Origin: Rhabditoides inermis
Lineage: Eukaryota; Nematoda; Chromadorea; Rhabditida; Rhabditidae
Assembly: GCA_963966185.1 (NCBI GenBank)
Contig: CAWZYM010000283.1
Coordinates: forward strand, 320,001 to 384,000
Reading direction: 5' to 3'
DNA length: 64,000 bases
In this document: positions 9,866 to 21,806 of the stretch, in pieces
Layout of the letters: each line of letters begins with the position of its first letter
Numbering within the stretch: position 1 is the first letter of the stretch
Translations under genes and position numbers: made by a program
The notes under the pieces: model-generated
What the model saw: only the letters and a program-made list of their open reading frames with translations
The model's database searches: none
Told to the model about the DNA's origin: nothing

Positions 9866-12346
9866 AATCCGCCCGTGCAGGTGTCTCCCCCCGATGCGAA
9901 CGGCTACTGCTCGCTGGGAACGTCGATTGACACTGCGCGCGCCGCCGTCACCAACTCCGACTACATTATCGGTGAGTTGTTGTTGTTGTTGTTGTTGTTT
10001 ACAAGTTTTTTCCCCATTATACAACCAATAATCCTAGTTGCTTACGTTGGATCCCGTTTTCTCATTGGTGTGCAACTCTCGCTTTCAGCCATGTCGAACA
10101 AGAACATGCCGCGCACTTTCGGCGACGGCATCATCCACTCGTCCCACTTTGACATTCTCGTCGAGAACAACGAGCACGTGCTCCACGAGCGCCACGTCAG
10201 TTGTTTGTTTGTTTTGTTGACTCTGTTGTTTATTTGGCTATTACGTTCTTTTTCGGATTTTTTTTTACAAGAAGTGTCGTTGTTTACCCCCTTCTTTCCA
10301 GCTCGCGCCCGAGACCGAGCAGTCGAACACTATCGGAAAGATCATCGCGGACAACCTGGTCGACAACGGAGCCACCCTGCAGATGGGTGAGTGGGCGGTT
10401 CGAATCAAGTCAAATGCTGTTTTATTGATTAATTGATTGTCAAACCGAATATAGCCTGCGCCAGAGCGATAGTTTTCGATCTGCCTCGCTTTCAGCGAAA
10501 TACGGTGCCACAACCGTCTGCCTCTCTTCTCTTGTTTCGCGCGATATTGCCGAGAGCTAACTCCCGTCTTCCTCTGATTTACCCCACCGCGCGCAACTTG
10601 TTGCGAGCATAGAACTGTATCTCTGATTCGAGTAGGGTAGCGATTGTGGCTTTGCATGATTGCATGGTAGATCGCGATAATTGACAGGAAAATGCAATAT
10701 AGGGTTTTGAAGAAATATGAAATGTATTTTTTCTGAGAACTGAGAATATGGAGCCAGTTTACGGTTTATTATTGTTTGCAGGCATTGGCTCTGTCCCCGA
10801 TGCTGCCCTGGCTGCTCTCAAGAACCACAAGGACCTCGGCATTCACACGGAGATGTTCTCGGACGGAGTGCTCGACCTGATCGAGTGCAACGCCATCACC
10901 AACAGCAAGAAGGTACGGAGCAGGGCACCGCAGTTATTCATACTACACATCGCGTCACAGTGTTGACACATTCGCATAGCAAGTGTCGAGTCTTTTGGCG
11001 CCCAAAAGTTGAAGCGTAAGAATTTTGAGTTTCACCTTGGCCTCTTTTAGATGATCCACCCCGGCAAGCTGGTGGTGTCGTTTGTGTACGGCTCGACGAA
11101 GCTGTACAACTTCCTGCACGACAACCCGCTCATCGAGTTCGGAGACGTGCAGTGGGTCAACGACCCCGCCATCATCAGGAAGAACCCCAAGGTGGGTGGA
11201 GGTGTGGGAGGAAAAAGAAGGGAGTTAATGTGAAAGAGTCAATCACATGTTTATCCGAAGTACATGATCATACACATCTGTCACTAATCACAATGGCGAT
11301 TAGTGACAGAAGTTTTTGTAACTAGAGAAGTGTTTCGAATAAGATAACCAGATCACCGCAGATGATATTGGGTGTTGAAAAAGTGTTGGTGCATTATTTG
11401 TGGCATGAAACGTAAATATAGTTCTATGCGCGCTTCAAGTTGCGCGTGATGGGGTAGATCAGAGAAAGACGGAGAGTCAGCTCTCGGCAATAGCGCGCAA
11501 AACTAGATAGACAGACGGTTATGGCACCGTATTTCGAACTGCAAGCGAGGTAGATCAAAAACTATCGCTCTGGCGCAGAGTATAACATACGTTGTATTGT
11601 TTAGGTCACCGCCATCAACTCTGCTGTGGAGATTGATCTCACCGGACAGGTTGTCGCCGACTCGGTCGGAAAGAGGTTCCTCTCCGGAACTGGAGGACAG
11701 GTGCGTCTCTCTCTCTCTCTCTCTCCTCTCCTCTCCCTCTCTCCCTCTCTCCTCTTTCCCTCTCCCTCCCTCTCCCTCCTTCTCCCTCTCCATCCTTCTG
11801 CCTCCTTCTCCCTCTTTCCCTCTCACCACCCCCTTGCAGGTTGACTTTATCCGCGGCGCTGCCATCGGCGACGACGGTCTTGGCCGGCCGATCATTGCCC
11901 TGCCCTCCATCTCGAAGAACGGCCAGTCGAAGATTGTGCCGGTGATCAACGAGGGCGCGGGCATTGTCACTTCTCGCTCGCACGTGCACTATGTGGTGAC
12001 GGAGTTTGGCATCGCGCAGCTGTGGGGCAAGAACATGCGGCAGAGGGCGTACGAGCTCATCAAGATTGCCCATCCCAGCCAGCGGGAGCAGCTCGAGAAG
12101 GCCGCCTTCGACAGGCTCAAGGTAGGCGGGGGATGGGGGAGGGGTGTTCGATCTAAAACGGTCATCGTATTATGAGATGTTAAAGCCAACGGGTGTTGAA
12201 AATACTTGTTTCGGCTTTTTCGTCTTCTTCAGGGATGTGACATTACCTCAAATTTGGGTAATTAAACCGGTTTATCCAATATCGAGAGGGTTTTTGTCTA
12301 GAATCTCAATTGCTTTTTGTTTCAGGTCATGCCGTCTTTTGACTAA
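7379..12346 (+). CDS. mitochondrial acetyl-CoA hydrolase / succinyl-CoA:acetate CoA-transferase (Ach1 family)
   Basis: Twelve exons: 7379-7456, 8068-8146, 9365-9517, 9668-9816, 9881-9971, 10089-10195, 10302-10386, 10782-10912, 11051-11191, 11605-11700, 11840-12121, 12326-12346; all phases agree and give 470 aa. The N-terminus MLSRLQSRAFSQSAALAR is an Arg/Ser-rich mitochondrial presequence. Family landmarks are FVHGIAATPTPLLEGL, the glycine-rich GIGSVPDAAL, and LGIHTEMFSDGVLDL, whose Glu (about residue 271) corresponds to the CoA-accepting catalytic glutamate of class I CoA transferases. The C-terminal domain has SRSHVHYVVTEFGIAQLWGK. Ach1-type enzymes move CoA between acetate and acyl-CoAs in mitochondria; the C. 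elegans relative is C44B7.10. Introns 7 and 9 carry inverted copies of one repeat, and introns 4 and 10 carry CT tracts. A polyadenylation signal AATAAA lies at about 12542. Exon 12 encodes only seven codons including the stop, so its boundary is the weakest. Confidence 0.93.
10456..10625 (+). repeat. interspersed repeat copy 1 (ACH intron 7)
   Basis: About 170 bp beginning CTGCGCCAGAGCGATAG. It recurs in reverse orientation at 11415-11585 with roughly 80 percent identity by eye. No ORF or target duplication was identified. Confidence 0.8.
11277..11310. repeat. 13-bp-arm hairpin in ACH intron 9
   Basis: TCTGTCACTAATC and its exact reverse complement are separated by 8 bases. It sits in the same intron as repeat copy 2. 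Role unknown. Confidence 0.75.
11415..11585 (-). repeat. interspersed repeat copy 2, inverted (ACH intron 9)
   Basis: Reverse-complement match to 10456-10625. The pair brackets exons 8 and 9 of the CoA-transferase gene. Confidence 0.8.
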
Positions 12347-13124
12347 TCGTCTCTAGTCATCTCTCTCCTCCCGGTTTGCCGCTCAGTCTGCCAGCGAACT
12401 CACTAGGGTTACTGTAGCTACCGTACCCGTTTTTCTCCCGGTCAAGCAGATGTTGTGCGAGTGTATATAATTTATGTATTCTTTATATGTTTTGTTTCAT
12501 TCTATCAAAGTGTCGAGAAGTTTATTCGCGTCGCTCAGACGAATAAAGAGAGTTTATTGAAATGTCATTTCGATTGGCCGATTGTTTGTGAGTGCTTTCA
12601 TTCTCATTAGAGAAGGCGCGCAGCGCCCTCTCTTTGGGCTTATTAGGATAGGGCTCGCGCCAGAATTTTCAAGAAGCGATATCCAAAGGTCATGTTAGCA
12701 GCAATGTTAACTCATCTAATTCATGTTAGTTACATAGATTCGCACGGTTCCGTAGGCCTGATCACTGGTTGACGCCATCTTTGTATCTTTTCTCCGAAAG
12801 AAGTTATGCGCTATCGCGCGCACCCATGAGTCGGCAGGTGTGCGTCACATCATAAAATGTGTAACATCGTAATTCTGTGCGTACTAATGAACGACAGAGC
12901 TTGGAAATCAGTAAGAGAAGAAATTTCTATGAAATTCAACAAAAGCACATGTATTATCTGTTAAAAAGTACTTACGTAAAGATAGTAAGTTTGTCTTGAC
13001 CCAATTCAACAAAAGCGCATGCATAAAACGTTTACAAATACTAACACAAACCTGCGCATAACGGACAGTGGACACTAACAGATGAAATATAACAATACAA
13101 ATGATTAACGTCATACGTCAATAT

Positions 13125-13195
<71 letters not shown>

Positions 13196-13808
13196 AGAGA
13201 GAGAGAAGATGGAGAGAGAGAGGAAAAAGAGGAGAAATAGTTAGGGAGATAGAAGCGCAAGTTCGTGTTAGTATTTATATTTATAAACGTTTTATGAATG
13301 CGCTTTTGTTGAATTGGGTCAAGACAAACTTACTATCTTTACGCAAGTACTTTTTAACAAATAGTTCCGAGTTGTGTTCAAAACCTCGATATGTTTTTGA
13401 GTGCGCGACTGCGGAACGGGGAAGGCAGAGAGTGGGAGCGCGATGCGAGTGGGCAACAAGTGAGTGGGGGGGGGGAGAGAGCGACGGACGCTCGTCCGAC
13501 ACGCTCACGCTGGCGCCAAGCAACCCACGGGCCCGCCAACCCATAACACATCCCACACTGTCAAAACATGAAACCAAAACGCATCTTTGAGTGGCGGAGA
13601 AGCAGACGACGACGACGGCTTCAGTATAGATCGATCGGTAGGTGGACAGGGAAGAGACTGTGTATTGATCGACAAGAGAGAGAGAGAGGGGGGGGGGAGG
13701 AGTCATCGGAAGTGGCTCTGCCCGTGGCAACCAATCAAACCAAATATCAATTCACGCTAGAAATAATGCAAGAATGTACCGGTGATAGGGGGGAATAAAG
13801 ACAGAACC
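12347..13808. other. intergenic region between ACH gene and small basic gene
   Basis: It begins with the ACH 3' UTR (AATAAA at about 12542). It contains the inverted repeat described at 12959-13359 and a long (GA)n tract at about 13120-13205. Open frames between 13294 and 13798 are low-complexity or lie inside the repeat and were not called. Confidence 0.55.
12959..13359. repeat. inverted repeat with (GA)n loop
   Basis: The left arm 12959-13057 and right arm 13255-13359 are imperfect reverse complements (shared core AATTGGGTCAAGACAAAC). The left arm carries an extra partial direct duplicate of the AATTCAACAAAAGC segment just upstream. The loop is mostly GA repeats. It could be a MITE, but no target duplication is clear. 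Confidence 0.7.
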
Positions 13809-16030
13809 ATGTCAGCTTCAGCTCCCCATGTGCCGACATTTCGATCAATCCTGCGAGATGCTCCCGCATCTTTTGACGTAGATACTGTGAGTATGAGTTG
13901 CGTGCACTTCCTTCCTACCACACTGTTCATAGGTCGCCGAGCCCGCCCCGTCCCCCATGTACGAGGAGGAGACGCTGGTCGGAGCATACACCCGACCGCA
14001 TGAGCAGGTGAGGGGGGAGAGGAGAGAGAGGGAGGGAGAGAGGGAGAGGGGGGAGGGAGAGAGAGGGAGGGAGGGAGAGAGAGAGAGAGTGAAATGGTGG
14101 TTGCAGACGTCTGAGCAGTGCTCCCTCGCGGCGTTACGTGCGCATTCGCAGCCGCCAAGATACACTGGTTTGATGTTTGTGTCTTTTCTGAGGTAGTTGT
14201 GAAATGTACCGATTGCGAGGGTGGCGCAAGAAGATAGGGATGACATTGTCATTCAGATGCTGCACAACTTCAAGTTTCAAGTATATATAATAGTATATAG
14301 AGAATAGTTGGGAGAAAATGTTTGGAAATATATGTTCATGTTGCAGGCTGCGACTGAGCGTATCGACGATTCGGCGTTGCGAGTCGACCATTCGACCTCC
14401 TCCTTCCCCTCTCCTTCCTCATCCTCCTCTCCGCTGTCCGAGGTATGCCTACGATCTCTCTCCACCCTCTCCTTGGAGTGACATTTGCGTTGTGACTGGG
14501 TGAAATGATTGTCTTTCAGTTCGTACCCAACACTCCCGGTCGCAAGGCGTCCGGAAACAAGAAGAACAAGAAGAGACACAAGCCCTACTACCGTGGAAAG
14601 GTGAGGGAGAGAGAGGGAGAGGACGAGGTTGAGAGAGGGAGAGGGAGAGGGTGAGTGGGAGGAAGAGATGTAGGAAGAGAGAGAAAGAGAGCGCAAGAGA
14701 GAGAGAGAGAAGAGAGATGAGTGAGGTTGGGTTAAGCGCTTCGTTCTAGCACCGCGTGCCCTCGCCAACTGCCATGGATATGGTGAATTCGGCTGTGATC
14801 GCATCGGCTCTCGGCCTGGGAGCTGCGCACCAGGTGAGATGGAGATGGAGGGAGGGAGAGAGAGCGAGAGAAGGGGGGGGGAGAGAGAGTGAGATGGAGA
14901 GGGAGTGAGAGGGAGTGAGAGAGAGAGGGGAGAGGGAGGAAGAGAGGAAAGAGTGGTTGCAGACCCCAACTCCTCTCTCTGGAAGCTGCAGACACAGGCG
15001 CGCGCATTCGCAGACGCCGCCACACAGGTACGAGTAGAGACGGTTAAAGGGAGTGTACACTCTGAATTTCGAAGTTGAATCAGCACCGGGATGTGAAAAT
15101 ATGTTGAAAATGATGTACTTTTGTCAATGCAACTATGTGTCGGAGATACCTATAAGTCGGTGAAAAATTCTGTTGAACATTGAAAATTGGCACCAATTGG
15201 GACCAATTTCTGCATTTTGAAACATTTTGCGCTCAATTTTCACCAACTTGCAGACATTTTCAGCAAATAGTTGTATTGACAAAACTGAGTCGTTTTCAAC
15301 ATATTTTCACATCCCGGTGCTAACTCAACTTCGGAATTCAGAGTGTACACTCCCTTTAAAGGAACGTACCACTCTAAATTTCGTGTGTAAACTACGACTA
15401 CAACATGAAAGAACGTGAAAATACAATCACTTTTCATCAATAAATTATATGCTAAAAATGAAGATAAGGTGTAGAGAACGCCTCGCGAAGTTGTGTATTT
15501 TGTTGTGAGAAATACCGAAATATGCCGTAGATGCACAACGCACACTTCTAAAACCAAAAGTTTGTATGCTCCTATGACTATCAATGATAATCGTATGTGC
15601 ATATACACACAATGACATATGTGACAATCCATTAAATAGTGTGCTTTGTGCGTACGGAATGTTCTACGGCACATTTCGGTATTTCTCACTATGAATCACA
15701 ATAACTTTGCGAGGCGTTTTATACACCTTATCTTCATTTTTAGCTTATAGTTTATTGATGAAAAGTGATTGTGTTTTCACGTATTTTCGCGTAGCAGTTT
15801 ACACACGAAATTTATAGTGGTACGTTACTTTAAGGTGTGGTCTGTATCTTCGAAACAGCCCCTTCAAAACGCCTTCGAAACACGCAGTTTGGTCGTGTTG
15901 CGAAGGCGTTTCGAAATTATCGAAGGGAGTTTCGAAGTACCTGACCGCTATTTGAGAGAGACAGAGTGCGAGAAACGAAAGAGTTGTGTTGCAGAGAGCC
16001 ATGGCCGACCTGGTGCTGAGCGACCGGTGA
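13809..16030 (+). CDS. small basic protein of unknown function
   Basis: Exons by eye: 13809-13886, 13933-14007, 14107-14192, 14220-14280, 14347-14442, 14520-14600, 14750-14833, 14992-15027, 15995-16030; about 210 aa. Phases are consistent, and the peptide has a lysine-rich cluster (KKNKKRHKPYYRGK), a Ser/Pro-rich exon and a short C-terminal helix-like end (TQARAFADAATQ, RAMADLVLSDR). No domain is recognised and no signal peptide or membrane segment is seen, so a nuclear or RNA-associated role is only a guess from the basic cluster. The join between the third and fourth exons implies a 27-bp intron, which is very short, so that part of the model is doubtful. Several introns are GA tracts, and the last intron holds two MITEs. 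Confidence 0.6.
15048..15355. mobile_element. MITE with TTAA target duplication (family T, copy 1)
   Basis: 308 bp, flanked by TTAA at 15044-15047 and 15356-15359. Ends are AGGGAGTGTACACTC and its complement, followed by ~60-bp inverted arms (GAAGTTGA, CACCGGGATGTGAAAA). TTAA duplication is typical of piggyBac-like elements. Non-coding. It lies inside the last intron of the small basic gene. Confidence 0.88.
15360..15829. mobile_element. MITE with TTAA target duplication (family T-like, second type)
   Basis: 470 bp, flanked by TTAA at 15356-15359 and 15830-15833; the left TTAA is shared with the preceding MITE. Ends are AG(G/T)AACGTACCACT. Long inverted arms include AAATTTCGTGTGTAAACT and AATGAAGATAAGGTGT. 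No ORF. Confidence 0.85.
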
Positions 16031-16319
16031 TTCTGTGAACCAGCAAAGTACGTGGAGAGAGAGAGAGAGACAGAGATAGAGAGAGAGGGAGGGGACGAAT
16101 GTTTGCTCTCGTGTTTCATACGCTGCCGTCGGTCGCCACCTAACTTCTCCCTTGTGTTCCCCACTTCTTCCTTCTCTGCGGCGGACTGCGACCTCGTTTC
16201 CTCCTCTCCCTACCTATCCATTCTCTCGGTCTCTCGGTCCTGTGTATAGTTTTTCGTTTGTGCATGTTTTGTTGAGCAGATTCTATCGATGATGTGTCGA
16301 GAAGTTTGAAGCCTCGTTT

Positions 16320-16440
16320 GAATAAAGAGAGTTTATTGCAATTTCTGATGTCTGCTGTCCGACTGTTCCATCGGTCGTTGTCATTCTGGCGACCATTCGA
16401 TCCTCGGCCGGAATGCTGAATGAATTCTATTTTCTGAGGC
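16320..16440 (-). pseudogene. relic of the last exon of an LBP-type fatty-acid-binding protein gene
   Basis: On the minus strand the sequence aligns base by base with the last exon of the LBP gene at 19170-20061: acceptor-like TTCAG, then IPAEDRMVARMTTTDGTVG against MPADDQLVVTMTAPDGTVA, and a shared end containing CAATAAACTCTC. The start codon-equivalent and the end are degraded, and no other exon lies near. On the plus strand the same bases supply an AATAAA at about 16321 to the small basic gene. Confidence 0.7.
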
Positions 16441-17285
16441 GTATACATATCCGAGCTAGTCCGATCACCACCTCGGATATGTTTTATCAGGTTCCAGCGG
16501 CAGGGACTAGATAGACCCGCATTTTATTTGTGCATCTCATATGACTGATTACATCCAGGCAAGATCGAGGAGCGGAGCATATGAGAGGATAGAGAGAGAG
16601 AGAGAGAGTTGCAGAAGTGCATAGATGTGACAATTTACTCGAGATAGAAGGTACGTGATTTTAGGAATGATCTGTGAATTGTAGTTTTTTCTCGTATATG
16701 ACATAGATCAGATCATCAGAGAAAGACATAAATCAACTCGCATCTACGGAGTCCGGGAGCGTATCACAAAATCATCACAAAATTCGTTTTCATATGAAAT
16801 GTAACGAATGAATGAAACATCGTTCAACGTTCAACTGAATAATGAAGTTGCATCTCTGTTTGAATCCACGCTTTTTCAGTTACATGCTACTATCAACTGG
16901 ACAGGCGCTATTTTTTAGACGTCCTTCCTTTCTAGCTTGTTGCCGAGTTTCGGAAACAGATCCCTGTTGTCACAACCTGCCATCCAGGTGATTGAAGATA
17001 CAATGACGAATGTTTATCACGTTTACAGGCGTTTACAGGTTTTAATTGCGTGCTTATCTCTACTACACAGTTGACTGATTACAGTAGTACATCTTCATAG
17101 CACTTTGCTAGACCGCTAGACGCCCATATGTTTTGTCCATTCTAGCAGAGCCTGTCGCCTGTGTTTCTCCCAGCGCTTAGCCCTTATGGTGTACCGTATG
17201 CACTTGTTGTATAGTCAGGATGGATAACTGATTGATTGATTGGTTGATTGATTGAGCAGAGCCATTTTCATTCTCGTTTCGGAGC
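16441..17285. other. intergenic, nothing recognised
   Basis: AT-rich DNA with a short GA tract near 16590; no exon or repeat I can name. Confidence 0.5.
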
Positions 17286-18572
17286 ATGGAGCACATGATA
17301 GTCGCCTGCAATTGCGCCGTCGCTTTCGCTACGGTCCTTCTCGGTACCATAGCACTGGCCGCAGCGTAGAACATTTCCCTATCAAAGGTGCTTTCTCATT
17401 TCATGATAGACGTTATAAACAAAATTTAGACCATGCCCGTGTATGTTATCGTCGGGGTATTCGTTGTTCTCGACATTTTCGAGAGAATCTTTTTCGCTAT
17501 TCATGACGTTTCCAGCTACATTTTGCAAAAGTCGACTGCAAGTTTGTCCTAGTTTCAGATCGATTCTAACTCCAGTTCAGATCGCTTTTGGACCGATGTT
17601 CTTGTGTTCATTCGAAATGTGCACTGGTTCCTGCAAGAGTTGGAGATTCCCACGATTGCTGTTATGATAATGATAGCTGTCGTCTGGCCGATGAAGTTCA
17701 GGTGGTGCTGATGTGTTATAGACGTGTTTAGTGTTACCAAGGAATATCGTTTTTCACTTATGATAACAGAAAACTTCTCAAAACTGTTTGAAACACTGCG
17801 GGTAGTGTGCCCCTTTGATACCTATGACACAAAGAGTTTCAGAATAAACCCGACGAAAACGAGATTCATCTTGACATCTTGATCTTGACGTTTTTACTTT
17901 CAGGAAGATTGAGCGACGGCATTACATCTTCACCATCCTCGTCAACTTCCTCGTCTCCATTCTGTTCACAGCTCCCTTGTACACCGACTGTTGTGCTATG
18001 GTGTTTGTTGTGAGCGACGGTGGCTACTGGCATTTCGATCCCTCCCGACCGGGAGCCAGCGCCTATGTCGCATTCAACAAAGCAGCTACGGTTAGAAACG
18101 AGTTACCCTCACTTCCTCACGAATTGCAGGTCACATCACTCGTCATTGCGGCGCTAATGGTTATCATTATAACATCAAAAATGAAGCGCAGAGAAAAGAT
18201 GCAGACAGGTTTGTCGCCTGACGAGATTGTCTAATTTGTTTTTAGATAAGGCAGAAAGTGCGCGTCACTCTGCCAGCCACACCATTCTCACGCATCGCCG
18301 GAAGACCAACGCATCGCTACGCCGACTTTTTCTCGGCTTCATTTACATATTCGTGATTTTGACCGTCAAAAGCATCATATTCAACGTTTTTAATGAGTAT
18401 GGGGTTTTTTTCCAGAAAGCAATTCGGCATTATTTTCAGTCACTGGTGGGTGGTGTACGCAAGACTTCCGACCGACACACTCTTTCACACAAAATGGAGC
18501 ATTTATATTCTGACCGCAACTAACATGACCCAATCAATCAAAGCCATGTTCAAGAAGTTATTTCGTTGCTGA
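17286..18572 (+). pseudogene. multi-pass membrane (serpentine-receptor-like) family, copy 1, nonsense codon
   Basis: Seven exons: 17286-17387, 17430-17541, 17581-17701, 17904-18090, 18130-18208, 18246-18396, 18440-18572, sizes 102/112/121/187/79/151/133, phases consistent, 294 codons. The layout is the same in all copies: each of exons 1 to 6 carries one hydrophobic segment, exon 4 continues into a Cys-Cys loop (DCCAMVFVVSDGGYW), and exon 7 has HWWVVYARLP and SIYILTATNM. The first exon holds an in-frame TAG at 17367-17369 where other copies have Tyr. Every splice site is otherwise good, so this may be a recent null allele, or a sequencing error. About seven membrane segments and tandem duplication suggest a nematode chemoreceptor family, but I cannot name the class. 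Confidence 0.72.
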
Positions 18573-19169
18573 ATGCACTTTACCCATCACACTATTTCGT
18601 TCGAGTCTTCTTTCAGATAAAAATAGCGTAGAACGCACATAGTACGGAGCGTGTTGTTATGTACATTTCTCACAATCGCGATCGTTATTGCAATGCATAA
18701 ATATTGCCTGGATTTCAAATGTTCTGCGATTGTGAGAGGAACATATTTACACTGTGATTATCTTCAAGAAGATCTCGCAGAAAACGTAGTTTCTTTTACC
18801 CGATGTAATGTAATGCAACAAAAGCCACTTCATCGATCGAATAAGGAAGAAAAAACATAAACGTGTTCGCGATGAATTCGCTGCCCAATGTGTTATCCTA
18901 GTACATTCTCCTTTCTTATGACGATAATGTTTCACATGTGACATGTGGAAGTGTGCGCGAGCCAGACAACATCACCTTTTTTGTTTTGTTTCAAGCGCTG
19001 TCGTCTTCCGATCGAGCCTCGTTAGTCACTTCTTCCACGTACTGAAGCGAATTCACTACCATAACCTACACCTTACTTCCAAGCCGCTATTTTGTCGTTT
19101 TATTCAAACCCTCCAAGGATTTCTTGAGATGTTTAATCGCGTTGCTCAGACTCGGACGCATAAGAGGGT
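18573..19169. other. intergenic between copy 1 and LBP gene 1
   Basis: No exon recognised. The right end (about 19121-19172) is the 3' flank of the minus-strand LBP gene and shares a TTTATTG/TAAGAG block with the flanks at 12.5 and 16.3 kb. Confidence 0.5.
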
Positions 19170-20061
19170 TTATTGCAGTTTCTGTTTGATGTATGTGTGC
19201 TGTGCGACGGTTCCATCAGGCGCTGTCATTGTCACCACGAGTTGATCGTCGGCCGGCATTCTGAAAGAATAACAATTCATTGCATAATGATATCCGCAAA
19301 AAAGCATGAGCAATCAAATGGTACGTGAGAAAGATTATTCGATTACGCACTCTCAAAAACATAAACAACTTATTGAGAAGCCAACGTGGCAACTATACTG
19401 ACGTGTAGACATAGGTCAGCTCCTTGGCGTCGTTGTTGCGCTCGAATCCGAGGTGGTGCTCGGTGAGAACGTCCCCATCGAGGGTGAACGTGATCCTAGG
19501 AATGGTGTGAACAAATATGGTTCTATAATATATTTGGATTTTCAGAAACATTTACTTTTTGAAATAGTTATTTGTTATTTATTTATAATGGAATGAGTTT
19601 ACAAACTTTAGTCGCAATATGTACCGATTTTAAAGTTCTCCATATTATTGCGAAAAAGACAATTGAACCCGACTTATATGTTCTATGCTCGTATTGCTAT
19701 GGCTATGAGATAGACCAGAGAGAGTGTGAAACACTGCTAGAGTTGCAAGGAGTACTATTTGACTGCCACAACTCACAGCCGACTGTGCTCGGAGTCGAGT
19801 GACTCGGCGATGAAATCACTCCCCAGCGCGATGTTCTTGTACATCACGTCCCTTTCCGCGGCGAGAGTGCTCAAAGTGTACATTGCCAGCGCGAGCGAAC
19901 ACCTTCTTGAAGACGGCCTTCGGCGGCAGTCCGACCGCCGCCCGGTACGCGGGCATGTTGTCGTAGGTGTAGAGGTAGTAGCTGCCGTAGAACTTGTCGG
20001 GCAGCGATTGCCCGGCCAGTGCACCGGCAATGCAGAGAAGGAGGAAGTAGGGAACGAGCAT
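19170..20061 (-). pseudogene. secreted fatty-acid-binding protein (LBP type), frameshifted
   Basis: Exons 20061-19777, 19495-19403 and 19260-19170. Exon 1 starts with a signal peptide (MLVPYFLLLCIAGALAG) and the secreted-LBP opening SLPDKFYGSYYLYTYDNMPAY. The frame then shifts by one base near 19890-19900 (after VFKKVF) before YTLSTLAAERDVMYKNIALG and FIAESLDSEH. The exon 1 length (285) is also out of phase with exon 2, which supports a single-base indel. Exon 2 is ITFTLDGDVLTEHHLGFERN and exon 3 VVTMTAPDGTVAQHTYIKQ, the beta-strand end of the barrel. Nematode secreted LBPs carry fatty acids in the body cavity or perivitelline space. The indel may be real or an assembly error, so the gene may still work. 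Confidence 0.78.
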
Positions 20062-21150
<1,089 letters not shown>

Positions 21151-21806
21151 CTGTACTCATATCTCTCCTCGGGTCTGTTGGTGTCGGGGTGCGTGTGGCG
21201 TTCTACCAGCGAGTCCCCAGGGTGAATGTGATGCTGCAACGGGCAGTAATCATTCACATGTGCTATGGTTCGGATAGAAGTGATAGCTGAAGTGTGCAGC
21301 GACAGCTTTCGACCACTGTACCTCCCTAGAACTTCGAATAACGGTGCGGTTATCTAACTGTCTACCGCGCCTTGACTCTACATCTTTAGCGCGCGAGAAT
21401 AGAACGCATTGCCGCGTCGCATTTGTGACGGCGATATCATGATCGAGTATGATTCGGATGTCATAATTGAATCCATTTTGACAAACAACTGAACTTACGT
21501 GTGCTGGTTCGAGTCGAGTCCCTCTGCGACGAACGTCTCCCCGATGGCGACGTTGCGGAAGAAGACGTCCTTCCTCGAAGTCAGCGAAGCCAGGTCGAAG
21601 CGGTCGGGGTCGGCGGTGTGGTGGAACTCCTTCTCGAGTCGAGCCATCATTACGATACGACGCGTGAACCAGCCGTAGCCGCACGCTTGCAGGTACGCGT
21701 CCATATTCTCGTCGCGGATCTTTAAGTAGCGTCCGAAGAAGCGGTCGGGCAGTCGGGTGGTGGCGAGGACTGCGGATAGGCAGAGGAGAACGATCAAGAG
21801 ACGCAT
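21151..21806 (-). pseudogene. secreted fatty-acid-binding protein (LBP type), second copy, damaged 3' part
   Basis: Exon 1 (21806-21499) is intact: signal peptide MRLLIVLLCLSAVLA, LPDRFFGRYLKIRDENMDAY, GYGWFTRRIVMMA, then FRNVAIGETFVAEGLDSNQH, all matching secreted LBPs. The donor is GTAAGT. A likely exon 2 (21233-21151) begins ITFTL in the right phase but has lost one base and runs into TAG about ten codons in; in the shifted frame it reads GDSLVERHTHP. It is also 10 bp shorter than in copy 1. No last exon with the TAPDG motif was found downstream. Thus the N-terminal two thirds look functional while the barrel end is lost, so I call it a pseudogene. Confidence 0.7.
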
